This document shows, piece after piece, positions 30,161-41,561 of a stretch of DNA of 64,000 nt. The position numbers and the translations under genes are program-made. Under the pieces are notes generated by a model. That model was not told the DNA's origin. It did no database searches and saw nothing but the letters and a program-made list of their open reading frames with translations. Source of the DNA: Siccibacter turicensis LMG 23730 (GTDB lineage Bacteria; Pseudomonadota; Gammaproteobacteria; Enterobacterales; Enterobacteriaceae); NCBI RefSeq assembly GCF_000463155.2, contig NZ_AWFZ01000017.1, positions 1 to 64,000 of the forward strand, read 5' to 3'. Position 1 is the first letter of the stretch; each line of letters begins with the position of its first letter.

Positions 30161-31357
30161 TCACCCTGCGAGACGTGTCACTTCGCGCTGTGCAACCACG
30201 CGCGCATTCTCATCCACCGCCAGTACTTGCTCTACGCTCTCCGGCTCGCGTAAGTCCATGATGTTGAGCGTATCTTCATTCACTTTAGCGATATCCGTAA
30301 AGCGGATACGATTATTCAAAAATGCGGCAACGGCGATTTCGTTAGCGGCATTCAGCGCCGTCGTGGCGGCCTGTCCCTGATCGAAGGCGCTCATCGCCAG
30401 CTTGAGGCAGGGATAACGCTGAAAATCCGGAGCGCAGAAGCTAAGCGGACCCGCCTTACAGAAATCAAGCGGCGGGACGCCGGACGGTACACGCTCAGGC
30501 CACGCCATGGTATGCGCGATGGGGGTGCGCATATCCGGCTCGCCCAGCTGCGCCAGCACGCTGCCGTCAAGGTAACGTACCATTGAGTGAATCATGGACT
30601 GCGGATGAATTAATACTTCCATCTGACGTGCTGACGCATTAAACAGCCAGCGGGCTTCAATATATTCGAGACCTTTATTCATCATGGTAGCCGAGTCGAC
30701 GGAGATCTTACGTCCCATCGACCAGTTCGGGTGCCGGCACGCTTGCTCGGGCGTCATCCCCGCCAGAGCGTCAATTGCCGTTTCGCGAAACGGGCCACCA
30801 GATCCGGTGAGAATAATCGACGAAACGCCGTTTTTCTCGAGATCAGCGTATCCCAGGTTACGTTGAATTGTTTCGGGCATACTCTGAAAAATGGCGTTGT
30901 GCTCGCTGTCCACCGGCATCAGCCGGGCACCGCTGCGCTTTACCGCCTCCATAAACAGGCGACCACAGGTGACCAGCGACTCTTTATTCGCCAGCAAAAT
31001 CTGCTTCCCGGCCCCGATGGCGGAAAGCGTAGGCAGCAGCCCCGCCGCGCCAACGATCGCCGCCATCACCTGATCGACGTCGTCCAGCGCCGCCATCTCA
31101 CACGCGGCATCGCGCCCGGCAAGCACCTCGGTTGCACACCCGGCGTCACGCAGCTGCTGACGCAGCGCGGCCGCACTGGCTTCGTCGTCCATCACCGCAA
31201 AGCGGGGCTGAAACTCCAGGCACTGCTCGACCATACGGGTAACATTCTTTCCCGCCACCAGCGCGGTGACCGCAAACTGTTCCGGATTACGACGAACGAC
31301 ATCTAGGGTGCTGCAACCGATAGAACCGGTAGAGCCAAGTATGGTCAATTGCTTCAT
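30161..31357 (-). CDS. dxr: 1-deoxy-D-xylulose 5-phosphate reductoisomerase
   Basis: NADPH-dependent first committed enzyme of the MEP isoprenoid pathway, target of fosmidomycin. From ATG at 31357 it has 398 aa, the E. coli length. The NADPH-binding GSTGSIG lies at residues 7-13, the metal ligands in [11 protein letters not shown], and the flexible loop in [23 protein letters not shown]. An in-frame ATG 12 nt upstream is possible, but neither start has a strong ribosome site. Confidence 0.97.
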   Translation of the reverse strand: MKQLTILGSTGSIGCSTLDVVRRNPEQFAVTALVAGKNVTRMVEQCLEFQPRFAVMDDEASAAALRQQLRDAGCATEVLAGRDAACEMAALDDVDQVMAAIVGAAGLLPTLSAIGAGKQILLANKESLVTCGRLFMEAVKRSGARLMPVDSEHNAIFQSMPETIQRNLGYADLEKNGVSSIILTGSGGPFRETAIDALAGMTPEQACRHPNWSMGRKISVDSATMMNKGLEYIEARWLFNASARQMEVLIHPQSMIHSMVRYLDGSVLAQLGEPDMRTPIAHTMAWPERVPSGVPPLDFCKAGPLSFCAPDFQRYPCLKLAMSAFDQGQAATTALNAANEIAVAAFLNNRIRFTDIAKVNEDTLNIMDLREPESVEQVLAVDENARVVAQREVTRLAG

Positions 31358-31397
31358 GGAGGTACTCATCAGGAAAACGGGCGCCGGGCCCGGAAAA

Positions 31398-31452
31398 TAA
31401 AAAACGCCGTCAGCAAAAGCCGCGCGGGTCGACTCTTCTGTACGGCGTTTCG
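31398..31452 (-). terminator. frr terminator-like element
   Basis: Minus-strand AACGCCGT ... ACGGCGTT with a long, partly structured loop, followed by TTTTATTTT. It lies in the 114-bp frr-dxr spacer. Confidence 0.7.
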
Positions 31453-31471
31453 TCTGCCATGATGCGGCTAA

Positions 31472-32029
31472 TTAAAACTGCATCAGCTCAGCTTCTTTAT
31501 CGGCCAGGGCCGCATCCACTTTCTTAATGGCAGCATCGGTCATTTTTTGAATGTCGTCCTGGGAACGACGATCTTCATCTTCACCGATCTCTTTATCTTT
31601 CAGCAGCGCTTTTACTTTGTCATTCGCGTCGCGACGCACGTTACGTACCGCAACACGCGCCTGCTCTGCTTCACCACGTACCACTTTGATGAGGTCTTTA
31701 CGACGCTCTTCGGTCAGCGGCGGCAGCGGAACGCGGATATCGGTACCCGCGGAGCTTGGGTTCAGCCCAAGGTCGGATGCCATGATCGCTTTCTCAACAG
31801 CCGGGCCCAGAGAACGATCGAACACGTTGATCTTCAGGGTGCGGGTGTCTTCCACGGTGACGCTCGCCAGCTGACGCAGCGGGGTCGGCGTGCCGTAATA
31901 TTCCACAACAATCCCATCGAGCAGGCTCGGGGACGCGCGACCAGTACGGACTTTGCTGATTTGGGTTTTGAAGGCCTCAACGCATTTTTCCATGCGTACT
32001 TCGGCATCTTTTCTGATATCGCTAATCAC
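31472..32029 (-). CDS. frr: Ribosome recycling factor
   Basis: Splits post-termination ribosomes together with EF-G. 185 aa, the normal length. tRNA-shaped fold: a three-helix bundle with the conserved [13 protein letters not shown] and [17 protein letters not shown], and a small domain with [14 protein letters not shown]. The start is GTG, as in E. coli. It follows pyrH after 161 bp. Confidence 0.97.
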   Translation of the reverse strand: MISDIRKDAEVRMEKCVEAFKTQISKVRTGRASPSLLDGIVVEYYGTPTPLRQLASVTVEDTRTLKINVFDRSLGPAVEKAIMASDLGLNPSSAGTDIRVPLPPLTEERRKDLIKVVRGEAEQARVAVRNVRRDANDKVKALLKDKEIGEDEDRRSQDDIQKMTDAAIKKVDAALADKEAELMQF

Positions 32030-32190
32030 GTTACGAATCCTTGAAAACTTGCTTTTCGGCAGACCATACCGGCGGCACCGCCAAAGGGGTGTGCTAAGTA
32101 TAGCCCGTTTAATTCATGGTACCTTCGGCAACCAGGCATAAGGCCCTGCAAATGAAGCCGAATATTACCCGTATTTGCGGCGTACGGAAA

Positions 32191-32916
32191 TTATTCCGTA
32201 ATTAATGTGCCTTCTTTTTCACCCATCACAACGCGACGCAGCGCACCCGGCTTATTCATATTGAACACGCGGATTGGCAGCTTGTGGTCGCGCGCCAGGG
32301 TAAAGGCCGCCAGATCCATGACTTTCAGCTCGCGCTCCAGCACGTCCTGATAGGTCAGCTGTTCGTACAGCGTGGCGCCAGGATCTTGCATCGGATCGGC
32401 AGAGTACACACCATCAACCTTGGTCGCTTTCAGCACCACGTCGGCTTCGATTTCGATGCCGCGCAGGCAGGCTGCGGAGTCAGTGGTGAAGAACGGGTTA
32501 CCGGTACCGGCTGACAGGATCACCACGCGGTTGTTGCGCAGCAGGCTGATGGCTTCTGCCCAGCTGTAGTTATCACACACGCCGTTCAATGGAATGGCGG
32601 ACATCAGGCGGGCGTTCACATAGGCGCGGTGGAGCGCATCGCGCATCGCCAGGCCGTTCATTACCGTTGCCAGCATGCCCATGTGGTCGCCCACAACGCG
32701 GTTCATCCCCGCTTTAGCGAGGCCCGCACCGCGGAACAGGTTGCCGCCGCCGATTACCACCCCAACCTGAATACCCAGTTCAACCAGCTCTTTAATCTCC
32801 TGCGCCATACGATCCAGTATGCTCGCATCAATACCGAAGCCTTCGGCGCCCTGCAGTGCTTCACCACTGAGCTTGAGCAGAATGCGTTTATAGACGGGTT
32901 TTGCATTGGTAGCCAT
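32191..32916 (-). CDS. pyrH: UMP kinase
   Basis: Hexameric amino-acid-kinase-fold enzyme that phosphorylates UMP, activated by GTP and inhibited by UTP; it also takes part in pyrimidine repression of carAB. 241 aa. ATP/UMP-binding blocks [29 protein letters not shown] and [12 protein letters not shown] are present. It lies between tsf and frr, each with its own spacer. Confidence 0.97.
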   Translation of the reverse strand: MATNAKPVYKRILLKLSGEALQGAEGFGIDASILDRMAQEIKELVELGIQVGVVIGGGNLFRGAGLAKAGMNRVVGDHMGMLATVMNGLAMRDALHRAYVNARLMSAIPLNGVCDNYSWAEAISLLRNNRVVILSAGTGNPFFTTDSAACLRGIEIEADVVLKATKVDGVYSADPMQDPGATLYEQLTYQDVLERELKVMDLAAFTLARDHKLPIRVFNMNKPGALRRVVMGEKEGTLITE

Positions 32917-33143
32917 GTTTCTTTCCTGGAACAGTCTATGAATGGGGGATGGTCAAATCGGACGACACATAATGCGTCTCTTGCTCAGCCTGAACGAATA
33001 AGAGCAGACTGAATTTACTGCGAATACCACGGTTTTATACCCGACGGGTGCGGAGGGTGATGTGCTGACGAGAACCGGACGTTTACCTGTGTAACTGACC
33101 GGAAGCGAGCGTCATCAACGCACCTGCTGTCTGCACGACACGG

Positions 33144-33175
33144 GCATAAAAAGGAGCCGCCCTCAGGCGGCTCCT
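33144..33175 (-). terminator. tsf terminator
   Basis: AGGAGCCGCC-ctca-GGCGGCTCCT, a perfect 10-bp stem. On the minus strand it is followed by TTTTTATG, directly after the tsf stop, and ends the rpsB-tsf operon. Confidence 0.94.
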
Positions 33176-33183
33176 TCACTTCA

Positions 33184-34035
33184 TTAAGACTGCTTGGACA
33201 TTGCAGCAACTTCTGCTGCGAAGTCAGTCTCAACTTTCTCGATGCCTTCACCCACTTCGAAGCGGATGAAGTTAGTTACGTCAGCGTTGTGCTCTTTGAG
33301 CAGCTGAGCAACGGTTTTGCTCGGATCGATAACGAAAGGCTGACCGGTCAGAGAGACTTCGCCGGTGAATTTCTTCATGCGGCCTTCAACCATCTTCTCT
33401 GCGATTTCTTTCGGCTTACCGGACTGCATGGCGATGTCCAGCTGAACCTGGTACTCTTTCTCAACAACGTCAGCAGACACGTCTTCCGGCTTAACGAATT
33501 CCGGCTTGCTTGCTGCAACGTGCATTGCCAGCTGTTTAACCAGCTCTTCATCAGCGCCAGTTGCCGCGATCAGAACGCCGATACGCGCGCCGTGCAGGTA
33601 GCTGCCCAGCATATCGCCTTCCAGGGAAGCAACGCGACGGATGTTGATGTTCTCACCGATTTTAGCAACCAGGGCAACACGCTCTTCTTCGAACTGTGCT
33701 TTCAGAACGTCAACGTCGGTGATTTTGCCTGCAACAGCCGCGTCCAGTACTTTGTCAGCGAATGCCTGGAAACCGCCGTCTTTAGCAACGAAGTCAGTCT
33801 GGCAGTTAACTTCCAGAATCACGCCATAGTTGCCGTCGATTTTGGTTTTGATAACGCCGTCAGCAGCGACGTTGCCTGCTTTTTTCGCCGCTTTGATCGC
33901 GCCGGATTTACGCATATTTTCGATTGCCAGCTCGATGTCGCCGTTAGCTTCAGTCAGGGCTTTTTTGCAATCCATCATGCCGGCGCCAGTACGTTCGCGC
34001 AGCTCTTTTACCAGGGAAGCGGTAATTTCAGCCAT
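33184..34035 (-). CDS. tsf: Elongation factor Ts
   Basis: Nucleotide-exchange factor for EF-Tu. 283 aa. The N-terminal UBA-like module has [16 protein letters not shown], then TDFVAKD, and a core with the coiled coil. It sits downstream of rpsB across 213 bp that contain a strong hairpin terminator, so tsf is probably made by read-through from the rpsB promoter. Confidence 0.98.
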   Translation of the reverse strand: MAEITASLVKELRERTGAGMMDCKKALTEANGDIELAIENMRKSGAIKAAKKAGNVAADGVIKTKIDGNYGVILEVNCQTDFVAKDGGFQAFADKVLDAAVAGKITDVDVLKAQFEEERVALVAKIGENINIRRVASLEGDMLGSYLHGARIGVLIAATGADEELVKQLAMHVAASKPEFVKPEDVSADVVEKEYQVQLDIAMQSGKPKEIAEKMVEGRMKKFTGEVSLTGQPFVIDPSKTVAQLLKEHNADVTNFIRFEVGEGIEKVETDFAAEVAAMSKQS

Positions 34036-34166
34036 TCTATAATCCTCGGTTATCTCGTACAGGGAGATATACCCTACCGGCCTCAGGTTACAGTGATGTG
34101 CCGCAACGTGAATGCGAGTGGGTATAGTTCTGACTTGTCTGAGCAGTTGTCTGACACGTCAGACTC

Positions 34167-34195
34167 AAAAAAAAGGGAGCCTGAGACAGGCCCCC
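34167..34195 (-). terminator. rpsB-tsf intercistronic terminator
   Basis: Minus-strand GGGGGCCTG-tct-CAGGCTCCC stem (one G-U pair) followed by eight T. It lies within the rpsB-tsf operon and should reduce tsf relative to rpsB. Confidence 0.9.
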
Positions 34196-34248
34196 TAACC
34201 AAACTTGTTACTACCTGGTTAATAAGGGCTCAATACGAGCAAGCCTTA

Positions 34249-35133
<885 letters not shown>

Positions 35134-35134
35134 C

Positions 35135-35164
35135 TTTATATCATAAAAGAGCCCGGGACACCAA
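35135..35164 (-). promoter_or_regulatory. rpsB promoter
   Basis: Minus-strand TTGGTG (35159-35164), an 18-bp spacer and TATAAA (35135-35140), followed by a GC-rich GCGCGCC discriminator typical of stringently controlled ribosomal promoters. The rest of the 309-bp map-rpsB gap (35165-35283) must hold the map promoter; I could not assign it. Confidence 0.55.
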
Positions 35165-35283
35165 TAGTTGTTGCCAGGTTCGGCCCGCAGGGATTCTCAA
35201 TTTGGCACGCCCCGGCGGCCCTGATACCATGACTATCTGACTTATTATTATTGTCGAAATCCCGGCAACTGCGGACTTGATTC

Positions 35284-36078
35284 ATGACTATCTCAATTAA
35301 ATCCCCTGAAGAAATCGAAAAAATGCGCGTCGCGGGCAGGCTTGCCGCTGAGGTGCTGGAGATGATCGAACCCCACGTGAAACCCGGCGTCAGCACCGGT
35401 GAACTGGATCGCATCTGTAATGACTATATCGTTAATACCCAGCACGCCGTTTCCGCGTGCCTCGGCTACCACGGCTTCCCGAAATCGGTGTGCATCTCGA
35501 TCAACGAAGTGGTATGTCACGGTATCCCTGACGACGCCAAGCTGTTGAAAGATGGCGATATCGTCAACATCGACGTGACCGTCATTAAAGACGAGTACCA
35601 CGGCGACACCTCAAAAATGTTCATCGTCGGCAAACCGACCATTCTGGGCGAGCGCCTGTGCCGCATCACCCAGGAGAGCCTCTACCTGGCGCTGCGTATG
35701 GTTAAGCCGGGCATTCGTCTGCGTACCCTCGGTGCAGCGATTCAGAAGTTCGTTGAAGCGGAAGGTTTTTCCGTGGTGCGTGAATACTGTGGTCACGGTA
35801 TTGGCCGCGTGTTCCATGAAGAGCCGCAGGTCCTGCACTATGACGCGGACGACGGCGGCGTGGTGCTGCAGCCGGGCATGACCTTCACCATTGAGCCGAT
35901 GGTCAACTCCGGTGACTACCGTATCCGTACCATGAAAGATGGCTGGACGGTGAAAACCAAAGATCGCAGCTTGTCTGCGCAGTACGAGCATACTATTGTG
36001 GTGACCGATAACGGCTGCGAAATTCTCACGTTGCGCAAGGATGACACCATCCCCAACATTATTTCGCATAACGACTAA
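35284..36078 (+). CDS. map: Methionine aminopeptidase, type I
   Basis: Removes the initiator Met from nascent proteins; essential. 264 aa. All pita-bread-fold residues are in place: His79, metal ligands Asp97, Asp108, His171, Glu204 and Glu235. It is divergent from rpsB and followed by a terminator before glnD. Confidence 0.98.
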   Translation: MTISIKSPEEIEKMRVAGRLAAEVLEMIEPHVKPGVSTGELDRICNDYIVNTQHAVSACLGYHGFPKSVCISINEVVCHGIPDDAKLLKDGDIVNIDVTVIKDEYHGDTSKMFIVGKPTILGERLCRITQESLYLALRMVKPGIRLRTLGAAIQKFVEAEGFSVVREYCGHGIGRVFHEEPQVLHYDADDGGVVLQPGMTFTIEPMVNSGDYRIRTMKDGWTVKTKDRSLSAQYEHTIVVTDNGCEILTLRKDDTIPNIISHND

Positions 36079-36082
36079 TAAG

Positions 36083-36107
36083 AAGCCGGCAGATGCCGGC
36101 TTTTTTT
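36083..36107 (+). terminator. map terminator
   Basis: AAGCCGGC-agat-GCCGGCTT stem and seven T directly after map. The glnD start is only 16 bp further on. Confidence 0.92.
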
Positions 36108-36122
36108 ATGGGCGGCGCACCA

Positions 36123-38801
36123 ATGAGTCACAGTTTACCCGAACAGTATGCTAACACCGCGCTGCCGACGCTTCCCGGCCAGCCGGATAACCCTACCTCA
36201 TGGCCTCAGCAGGCGCTCTGCTGTGCGCAAACCAAAACCCGCATCGACAATTTTCAGCGCTGGCTGGGCTCTGCCTTTGACCACGGCGTGGACGTCACCG
36301 AGCTGGTCGAGGCGCGCACCGAGTTTATCGACCAGCTGCTACAGCGCCTGTGGATTGACGCCGGCTTCGCCGATCGCAGCGACCTGGCGCTGGTGGCGGT
36401 GGGCGGCTATGGCCGCGGCGAACTGCATCCGCTCTCGGATATCGATCTGCTGATCCTGAGCCGTAAACGGCTCTCCGATGAGGACGCGCAGAAAGTGGGC
36501 GAGCTGCTCACCTTACTGTGGGACATCAAACTCGAAGTCGGCCACAGCGTGCGCACCCTCGAAGAGTGTCTGCTGGAGGGGCTGGGCGATCTCACCGTTG
36601 CCACCAACCTGATTGAGTCCCGGCTGCTGATCGGCGACGTTGCCCTGTTTCTCGAACTGCACAAGCACATTTTCAGCGACGGCTTCTGGCCCTCGGAGAA
36701 GTTCTTCGCCGCCAAAGTCGACGAGCAGAACGAGCGTCACCAGCGCTATCACGGCACCAGCTACAATCTGGAGCCGGATATCAAAAGCAGCCCCGGCGGC
36801 CTGCGTGATATTCATACCCTGCAGTGGGTGGCGCGCCGCCATTTCGGCGCCACTTCACTGCGGGAGATGGTCAACTTTGGCTTCCTGACCAGCGCCGAGC
36901 GCAGCGAGCTGGATGAGTGCCAGCACGCGCTGTGGCGCATCCGTTTCGCCCTGCATCTGGAGCTGACCCGCTACGACAACCGCCTGCTGTTCGACCGCCA
37001 GCTGAGCGTGGCCCAGCGTCTGAACTACCGCGGCGAAGGCAACGAGCCGGTTGAGCGAATGATGAAGGATTTCTTCCGCGTCACGCGCCGTATCGGCGAG
37101 CTTAACCAGATGCTGCTCCAGCTGTTTGATGAGGCGATCCTCGCCCTGCCCGCCGATGAAAAACCGCGGCCGATTGACGACGATTTCCAGCTGCGCGGCA
37201 GCCTTATCGACCTGCGCGACGAAACGCTGTTTATCCGCGAGCCGCAGGCGATCCTGCGCCTGTTTTACACCATGGTGCGCAACCGCGACATCACCGGTAT
37301 CTATTCGGCGACCCTGCGCCATCTGCGCCATGCGCGTCGTCATCTGGCCCAACCGCTGTGCTATATCCCGGAAGCGCGGGCGCTGTTTATGTCGCTGCTG
37401 CGCCATCCGGGCGCGGTAAAGCGCGGCCTGCTGCCAATGCATCGCCACAGCGTGCTGGGCGCCTATATGCCGCAGTGGTCGCACATTGTCGGTCAGATGC
37501 AGTTCGATCTGTTCCACGCCTATACGGTGGATGAGCATACCCTGCGCGTGCTGCTGAAGCTGGAGAGCTTCGCCAGCGAGGAGACCCGCGCCCGACACCC
37601 GCTGTGCGTCGATCTCTGGCCGCGGCTGTCCCATCCTGAGCTGATTCTTATCGCCGCCCTGTTCCACGATATCGCCAAAGGGCGCGGCGGCGATCACTCG
37701 ATTCTCGGCGCGCAGGATGTCCTCGCCTTTGCCGAATTGCACGGTCTGAACTCGCGCGAAACCCAGCTCATTGCCTGGCTGGTACGCCAGCACCTGTTGA
37801 TGTCCGTCACCGCCCAGCGCCGCGATATACAGGATCCGGAAGTCATCAAGCAGTTTGCCGAAGAGATGCAGACCGAAAATCGGCTGCGCTACCTGCTCTG
37901 CCTGACGGTGGCCGACATCTGCGCCACCAATGAAACGCTGTGGAACAGCTGGAAGCAAAGCCTGCTGCGCGAGCTCTATTTCGCTACTGAAAAACAGCTG
38001 CGTCGTGGGATGCAGCACACGCCGGATATGCGCGAGCGCGTGCGGCATCATCAGGTCCAGGCGCTGGCGCTGCTGCGCATGGACAATATTAATGAAGAGG
38101 CGCTGCACCACATCTGGGCGCGCTGTCGCGCCAACTATTTCGTGCGCCACAGCCCACATCAGCTCGCGTGGCATGCCCGCAATCTGCTCAACCACGACCT
38201 GAACCAGCCGCTGATCCTGCTCAGCCCCCAGGCCACGCGCGGCGGCACCGAGATCTTTATCTGGAGCCCGGATCGCCCCTATCTGTTCGCGGCGGTGTGC
38301 GCCGAGCTGGATCGACGTAACCTCAGCGTCCACGATGCGCAGATCTTTACTACCCGCGACGGCATGGCGATGGACTCCTTTATCGTGCTGGAGCCGGACG
38401 GCAGCCCGCTTTCGGCCGACCGTCACGAGGCAATTCGCCACGGGCTGGAGCAGGCGATCTCCCAGCGCACCTGGCAGCCGCCGCAGCCGCGTCGCCAGCC
38501 GGCCAAACTGCGCCACTTTAATGTGGATACCGAGGTCAATTTCCTGCCGACCCATACCGATCGCCGCACCTTCCTCGAGCTTATCGCCCTCGATCAGCCA
38601 GGGCTGCTGGCGCGGGTCGGTCAGGTGTTTGCCGACCTCGGCATTTCGCTCCACGGGGCGAGAATTTCGACAATTGGCGAGCGAGTAGAAGATTTATTTA
38701 TAATCGCGACGGCCGACCGGCGTGCCCTTAATAATGTGCTCCAGCAGGAAGTACAACAACGGTTGACAGCGGCCCTCAATCCAAACGATAAAGGTCAATG
38801 A
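36123..38801 (+). CDS. glnD: PII uridylyltransferase / uridylyl-removing enzyme GlnD
   Basis: Glutamine sensor that adds UMP to GlnB/GlnK when nitrogen is short and removes it when glutamine is high. From ATG at 36123 it has 892 aa (890 in E. coli). The nucleotidyltransferase site is [19 protein letters not shown] (Gly94 onwards, Asp106 and Asp108). The HD hydrolase motif is His515-Asp516 in [12 protein letters not shown]. Two ACT domains occupy the last 190 residues ([11 protein letters not shown] and [13 protein letters not shown]). The frame is open 30 nt upstream, but that part is the map terminator. Confidence 0.97.
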   Translation: MSHSLPEQYANTALPTLPGQPDNPTSWPQQALCCAQTKTRIDNFQRWLGSAFDHGVDVTELVEARTEFIDQLLQRLWIDAGFADRSDLALVAVGGYGRGELHPLSDIDLLILSRKRLSDEDAQKVGELLTLLWDIKLEVGHSVRTLEECLLEGLGDLTVATNLIESRLLIGDVALFLELHKHIFSDGFWPSEKFFAAKVDEQNERHQRYHGTSYNLEPDIKSSPGGLRDIHTLQWVARRHFGATSLREMVNFGFLTSAERSELDECQHALWRIRFALHLELTRYDNRLLFDRQLSVAQRLNYRGEGNEPVERMMKDFFRVTRRIGELNQMLLQLFDEAILALPADEKPRPIDDDFQLRGSLIDLRDETLFIREPQAILRLFYTMVRNRDITGIYSATLRHLRHARRHLAQPLCYIPEARALFMSLLRHPGAVKRGLLPMHRHSVLGAYMPQWSHIVGQMQFDLFHAYTVDEHTLRVLLKLESFASEETRARHPLCVDLWPRLSHPELILIAALFHDIAKGRGGDHSILGAQDVLAFAELHGLNSRETQLIAWLVRQHLLMSVTAQRRDIQDPEVIKQFAEEMQTENRLRYLLCLTVADICATNETLWNSWKQSLLRELYFATEKQLRRGMQHTPDMRERVRHHQVQALALLRMDNINEEALHHIWARCRANYFVRHSPHQLAWHARNLLNHDLNQPLILLSPQATRGGTEIFIWSPDRPYLFAAVCAELDRRNLSVHDAQIFTTRDGMAMDSFIVLEPDGSPLSADRHEAIRHGLEQAISQRTWQPPQPRRQPAKLRHFNVDTEVNFLPTHTDRRTFLELIALDQPGLLARVGQVFADLGISLHGARISTIGERVEDLFIIATADRRALNNVLQQEVQQRLTAALNPNDKGQ

Positions 38802-38840
38802 ATTTATTGAACCTACGTAAACATCAGGAAAGAGTTAACA

Positions 38841-39665
38841 ATGCAGCAGTTACAGAACGTTATTGAGTCCGCTTTCGAGCGCCGTGCCGACATCACCCCG
38901 GCGAATGTTGATACCGTGACCCGCGAAGCGGTAAATCAGGTTATTGCGCTACTCGACAGCGGCGTGCTGCGCGTTGCTGAAAAGATTGAGGGTCAGTGGG
39001 TCACCCACCAGTGGCTGAAAAAAGCGGTGCTGCTCTCCTTCCGCATCAACGATAACCAGGTTATCGACGGTGCCGAGAGCCGCTACTTCGACAAAGTGCC
39101 GATGAAGTTTGCCGACTACGATGAAGCGCGCTTCCAGAAAGAAGGCTTCCGCGTCGTGCCGCCGGCGGCCGTACGTCAGGGCGCGTTTATCGCCCGTAAC
39201 ACCGTGCTGATGCCGTCCTACGTCAACATCGGCGCCTACGTTGATGAAGGCACCATGGTGGATACCTGGGCCACCGTTGGCTCCTGTGCGCAGATCGGTA
39301 AAAATGTGCACCTGTCCGGCGGCGTGGGCATCGGCGGCGTTCTCGAACCGCTGCAGGCGAACCCGACCATCATCGAAGACAACTGCTTCATCGGCGCACG
39401 CTCCGAAGTGGTTGAAGGGGTGATCGTTGAAGAGGGGTCGGTGATCTCCATGGGCGTTTACATCGGCCAGAGCACCAAAATCTACGATCGCGAAACCGGT
39501 GAAGTGTTCTACGGTCGCGTACCGGCCGGTTCGGTGGTGGTTTCAGGCAACCTGCCGTCGAAAGATGGCGCGTACAGCCTTTACTGCGCGGTTATCGTGA
39601 AGAAGGTCGACGCCAAGACCCGCGGTAAGGTCGGCATTAACGAGCTGCTCCGCACCATCGACTGA
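38841..39665 (+). CDS. dapD: 2,3,4,5-tetrahydropyridine-2,6-dicarboxylate N-succinyltransferase
   Basis: Succinylase of the diaminopimelate/lysine pathway. 274 aa. An N-terminal helical domain (1-100) precedes a left-handed beta-helix ([38 protein letters not shown]). The start ATG has AGGAAAG upstream. It follows glnD by 39 bp and ends with its own terminator. Confidence 0.97.
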   Translation: MQQLQNVIESAFERRADITPANVDTVTREAVNQVIALLDSGVLRVAEKIEGQWVTHQWLKKAVLLSFRINDNQVIDGAESRYFDKVPMKFADYDEARFQKEGFRVVPPAAVRQGAFIARNTVLMPSYVNIGAYVDEGTMVDTWATVGSCAQIGKNVHLSGGVGIGGVLEPLQANPTIIEDNCFIGARSEVVEGVIVEEGSVISMGVYIGQSTKIYDRETGEVFYGRVPAGSVVVSGNLPSKDGAYSLYCAVIVKKVDAKTRGKVGINELLRTID

Positions 39666-39674
39666 GAGTAACCA

Positions 39675-39703
39675 CAAAAAAGGCGGGGTAACCCGCCTTT
39701 TTT
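39675..39703 (+). terminator. dapD terminator (bidirectional)
   Basis: AAAAAAGGCGGG-gtaa-CCCGCCTTTTTT, a nearly perfect palindrome 10 bp after dapD. Confidence 0.93.
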
Positions 39704-39775
39704 ATATCCAACAGTGGCGGAAAGGGATGTTTTCGTTGATTATTCACAGGTTATGATTCGATTAAGGGTACCGCT

Positions 39776-40165
39776 ATGTACGACAATCTGAAAAGTCTGG
39801 GCATTACTAATCCTGATGAAATCGATCGTTACAGCCTCCGGCAGGAAGCCAACAACGATATCCTGAAAATCTACTTTCAGAAGGATAAAGGCGAATTCTT
39901 TGCCAAGAGCGTGAAGTTTAAGTACCCGCGCCAGCGTAAAACCGTGGTCGCGGACGGCGTGGGCCAGGGCTATAAAGAGGTGCAGGAGATCAGCCCCAAC
40001 CTGCGTTACGTGATTGATGAGCTGGATCAGATCTGCCAGCGCGATCGCAGCGAAGTGGATCTGAAACGTAAGATCCTCGACGATCTGCATCACCTTGAAA
40101 GCGTGGTGGCAAATAAGATCGCTGAAATTGAATCCGATCTGGAAAAGCTCACCCGCAATAAATAA
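39776..40165 (+). CDS. yaeH: Conserved protein YaeH (DUF3461)
   Basis: 129 aa, cytoplasmic, no signal peptide or membrane helix. The first half is a small alpha/beta part ([27 protein letters not shown]); the second half is a charged, likely coiled-coil helix ([30 protein letters not shown]). Function is unknown in any species as far as I know. In K-12 yaeI lies between this gene and dapD; here only 110 bp separate them. Confidence 0.92.
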   Translation: MYDNLKSLGITNPDEIDRYSLRQEANNDILKIYFQKDKGEFFAKSVKFKYPRQRKTVVADGVGQGYKEVQEISPNLRYVIDELDQICQRDRSEVDLKRKILDDLHHLESVVANKIAEIESDLEKLTRNK

Positions 40166-40220
40166 GCGGTCAGGCGCACCCTGATGCCTCCCTCCCGCGG
40201 GAGCGACAGCAAAGACGACA

Positions 40221-40245
40221 ATGGCAACCTCAGGTTGCCATTTTT
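40221..40245 (+). terminator. yaeH terminator
   Basis: ATGGCAACC-tca-GGTTGCCAT stem followed by a T-run, just before the cdaR stop on the other strand. A separate 12-bp palindrome CTCCCGCGGGAG lies at 40192-40203. Confidence 0.88.
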
Positions 40246-40249
40246 ACGT

Positions 40250-41410
40250 TTAGCCGGGCTGCTCATCAAGCTGCAGCGCAATATAAAGCAGCAGCCGGTC
40301 GTCGAAGTTTCCTAAATCCAGCCCCGTCAGCTCCGAGATACGATTAAGCCGGTACTCCAGGGTATTACGGTGGATAAACAGCGCCTTTGATGTCGCCAGC
40401 GGCTGCACGTTATGGCGGAACCACGCCGAGAGCGTGCGACGCAGCAAGCCGTTGTTGTCCATCGCCTTAAGCCGCGCCAGCGGGCGCGCCAGTTCGTTGG
40501 CCTGCCAGCCGCCGCGCAGGCTGTCGAGCAGTACCGGCAGCATCAGGTCCTGATAAAAATAGCTGCGGCTGTCCGGCATACGCTGTTTGCCCACCATCAT
40601 GGTGGTACGCGCCGTGCGCCACGAGCGGGCGATGCTGCCCGGCCCGGTAAAGTAGTTGCCGAGCGCCACGCGAAAACGCAGATGGCCCTGCTCCTTCATG
40701 CGGGAGATAAGCTGCTCCACGCGTTTACGGTGGTCATCCGCGTCCCAGCGGCCAAAGGCGTTGAGCGCCGGTTTGAGCACCACCATTTCAGTAAGAGAGA
40801 CAATCGCCACCAGGTTATTGCGATCCGGAGTGGTGAGGGCGTTTTGCAACTGCTGCAGCTCGGCCATCGCTGAATCCACGCCAAGCTGGCCGCTGTCCAC
40901 CTCCACTACCGCCACCACGCGCGGCTGATTGAGATCGATGCCCAACCGCTGCGCCCACTCGATAAGCGCCGGGGTGTGCTCATCCGCCTGAATCAGGTTC
41001 ATCACCAGCTCTTCACGCAGCCGGCTGTCCTGGGCCAGCAGGTGCATCAGGCGCGATTGTTCGAGCATCATCTCCGCCGTCATGCACACCAGCTCGCCAT
41101 ATTTACGCAGCGTTTCCGGGTCGCCCGTCAGGCCGATAACCCCGACGATCTCCCCTTCCAGCCGCAGCGGCAGGTTGATCCCCTGACGCACCCCGTGCAG
41201 ATGTCGCGCCACCGCGTCGTCAATGTCCACTACCCGGCCCTGGGAGAGCACCAGCAGCGCCCCCTCGTGCAGCTCGCCAATACGCTCCCGATCGCCACTG
41301 CCGATAATGCGCCCGCGCGCGTCCATGACGTTAATGTTGGTATCGATAATGCGCATGGTGCGCGCCACGATGTCCTGCGCCATTTTGGTATCAAGATGCC
41401 AGCCCGCCAT
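40250..41410 (-). CDS. cdaR: Carbohydrate diacid regulator CdaR
   Basis: Activator of the D-galactarate, D-glucarate and D-glycerate genes (garD, garPLRK, gudPXD), and of itself. 386 aa. An N-terminal sugar-diacid recognition domain (about 1-135) is followed by a linker and a C-terminal PucR-type helix-turn-helix (about 325-375, ATSKALFIHRNTLEYRLNRISELTG). No gar or gud gene is in the window, so it acts in trans. It shares a 151-bp spacer with degP upstream. Confidence 0.95.
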   Translation of the reverse strand: MAGWHLDTKMAQDIVARTMRIIDTNINVMDARGRIIGSGDRERIGELHEGALLVLSQGRVVDIDDAVARHLHGVRQGINLPLRLEGEIVGVIGLTGDPETLRKYGELVCMTAEMMLEQSRLMHLLAQDSRLREELVMNLIQADEHTPALIEWAQRLGIDLNQPRVVAVVEVDSGQLGVDSAMAELQQLQNALTTPDRNNLVAIVSLTEMVVLKPALNAFGRWDADDHRKRVEQLISRMKEQGHLRFRVALGNYFTGPGSIARSWRTARTTMMVGKQRMPDSRSYFYQDLMLPVLLDSLRGGWQANELARPLARLKAMDNNGLLRRTLSAWFRHNVQPLATSKALFIHRNTLEYRLNRISELTGLDLGNFDDRLLLYIALQLDEQPG

Positions 41411-41515
41411 AACCCCTCCCCTGTGCAGTGACCCAGCATATGCCAGATATTAGCCTCGGCCATTGTGCGTATGCACAAAGCGCCGGGATGGAGTGTGGAG
41501 TTGTGGAAAGGCTCA

Positions 41516-41543
41516 CAAAAAAGGGCCGCATACGCGGCCCTTT
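41516..41543 (-). terminator. degP terminator
   Basis: GGGCCGC-at-GCGGCCC type stem (41523-41540); the minus strand continues with TTTTTTGTG. 19 bp past the degP stop. Confidence 0.92.
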
Positions 41544-41561
41544 GGGGAAGGAATCAGTAAC

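Noticed and set aside
36855-38654. 599-codon open frame opposite glnD
   Set aside because: Same codon-bias artefact; the composition is rich in Gln, Arg and His with no recognisable motif.
40192-40203. 12-bp palindrome CTCCCGCGGGAG as an operator for cdaR or yaeH
   Set aside because: It is in a convergent 3' region, away from any promoter, and is probably a chance GC-rich palindrome or part of 3' structure.
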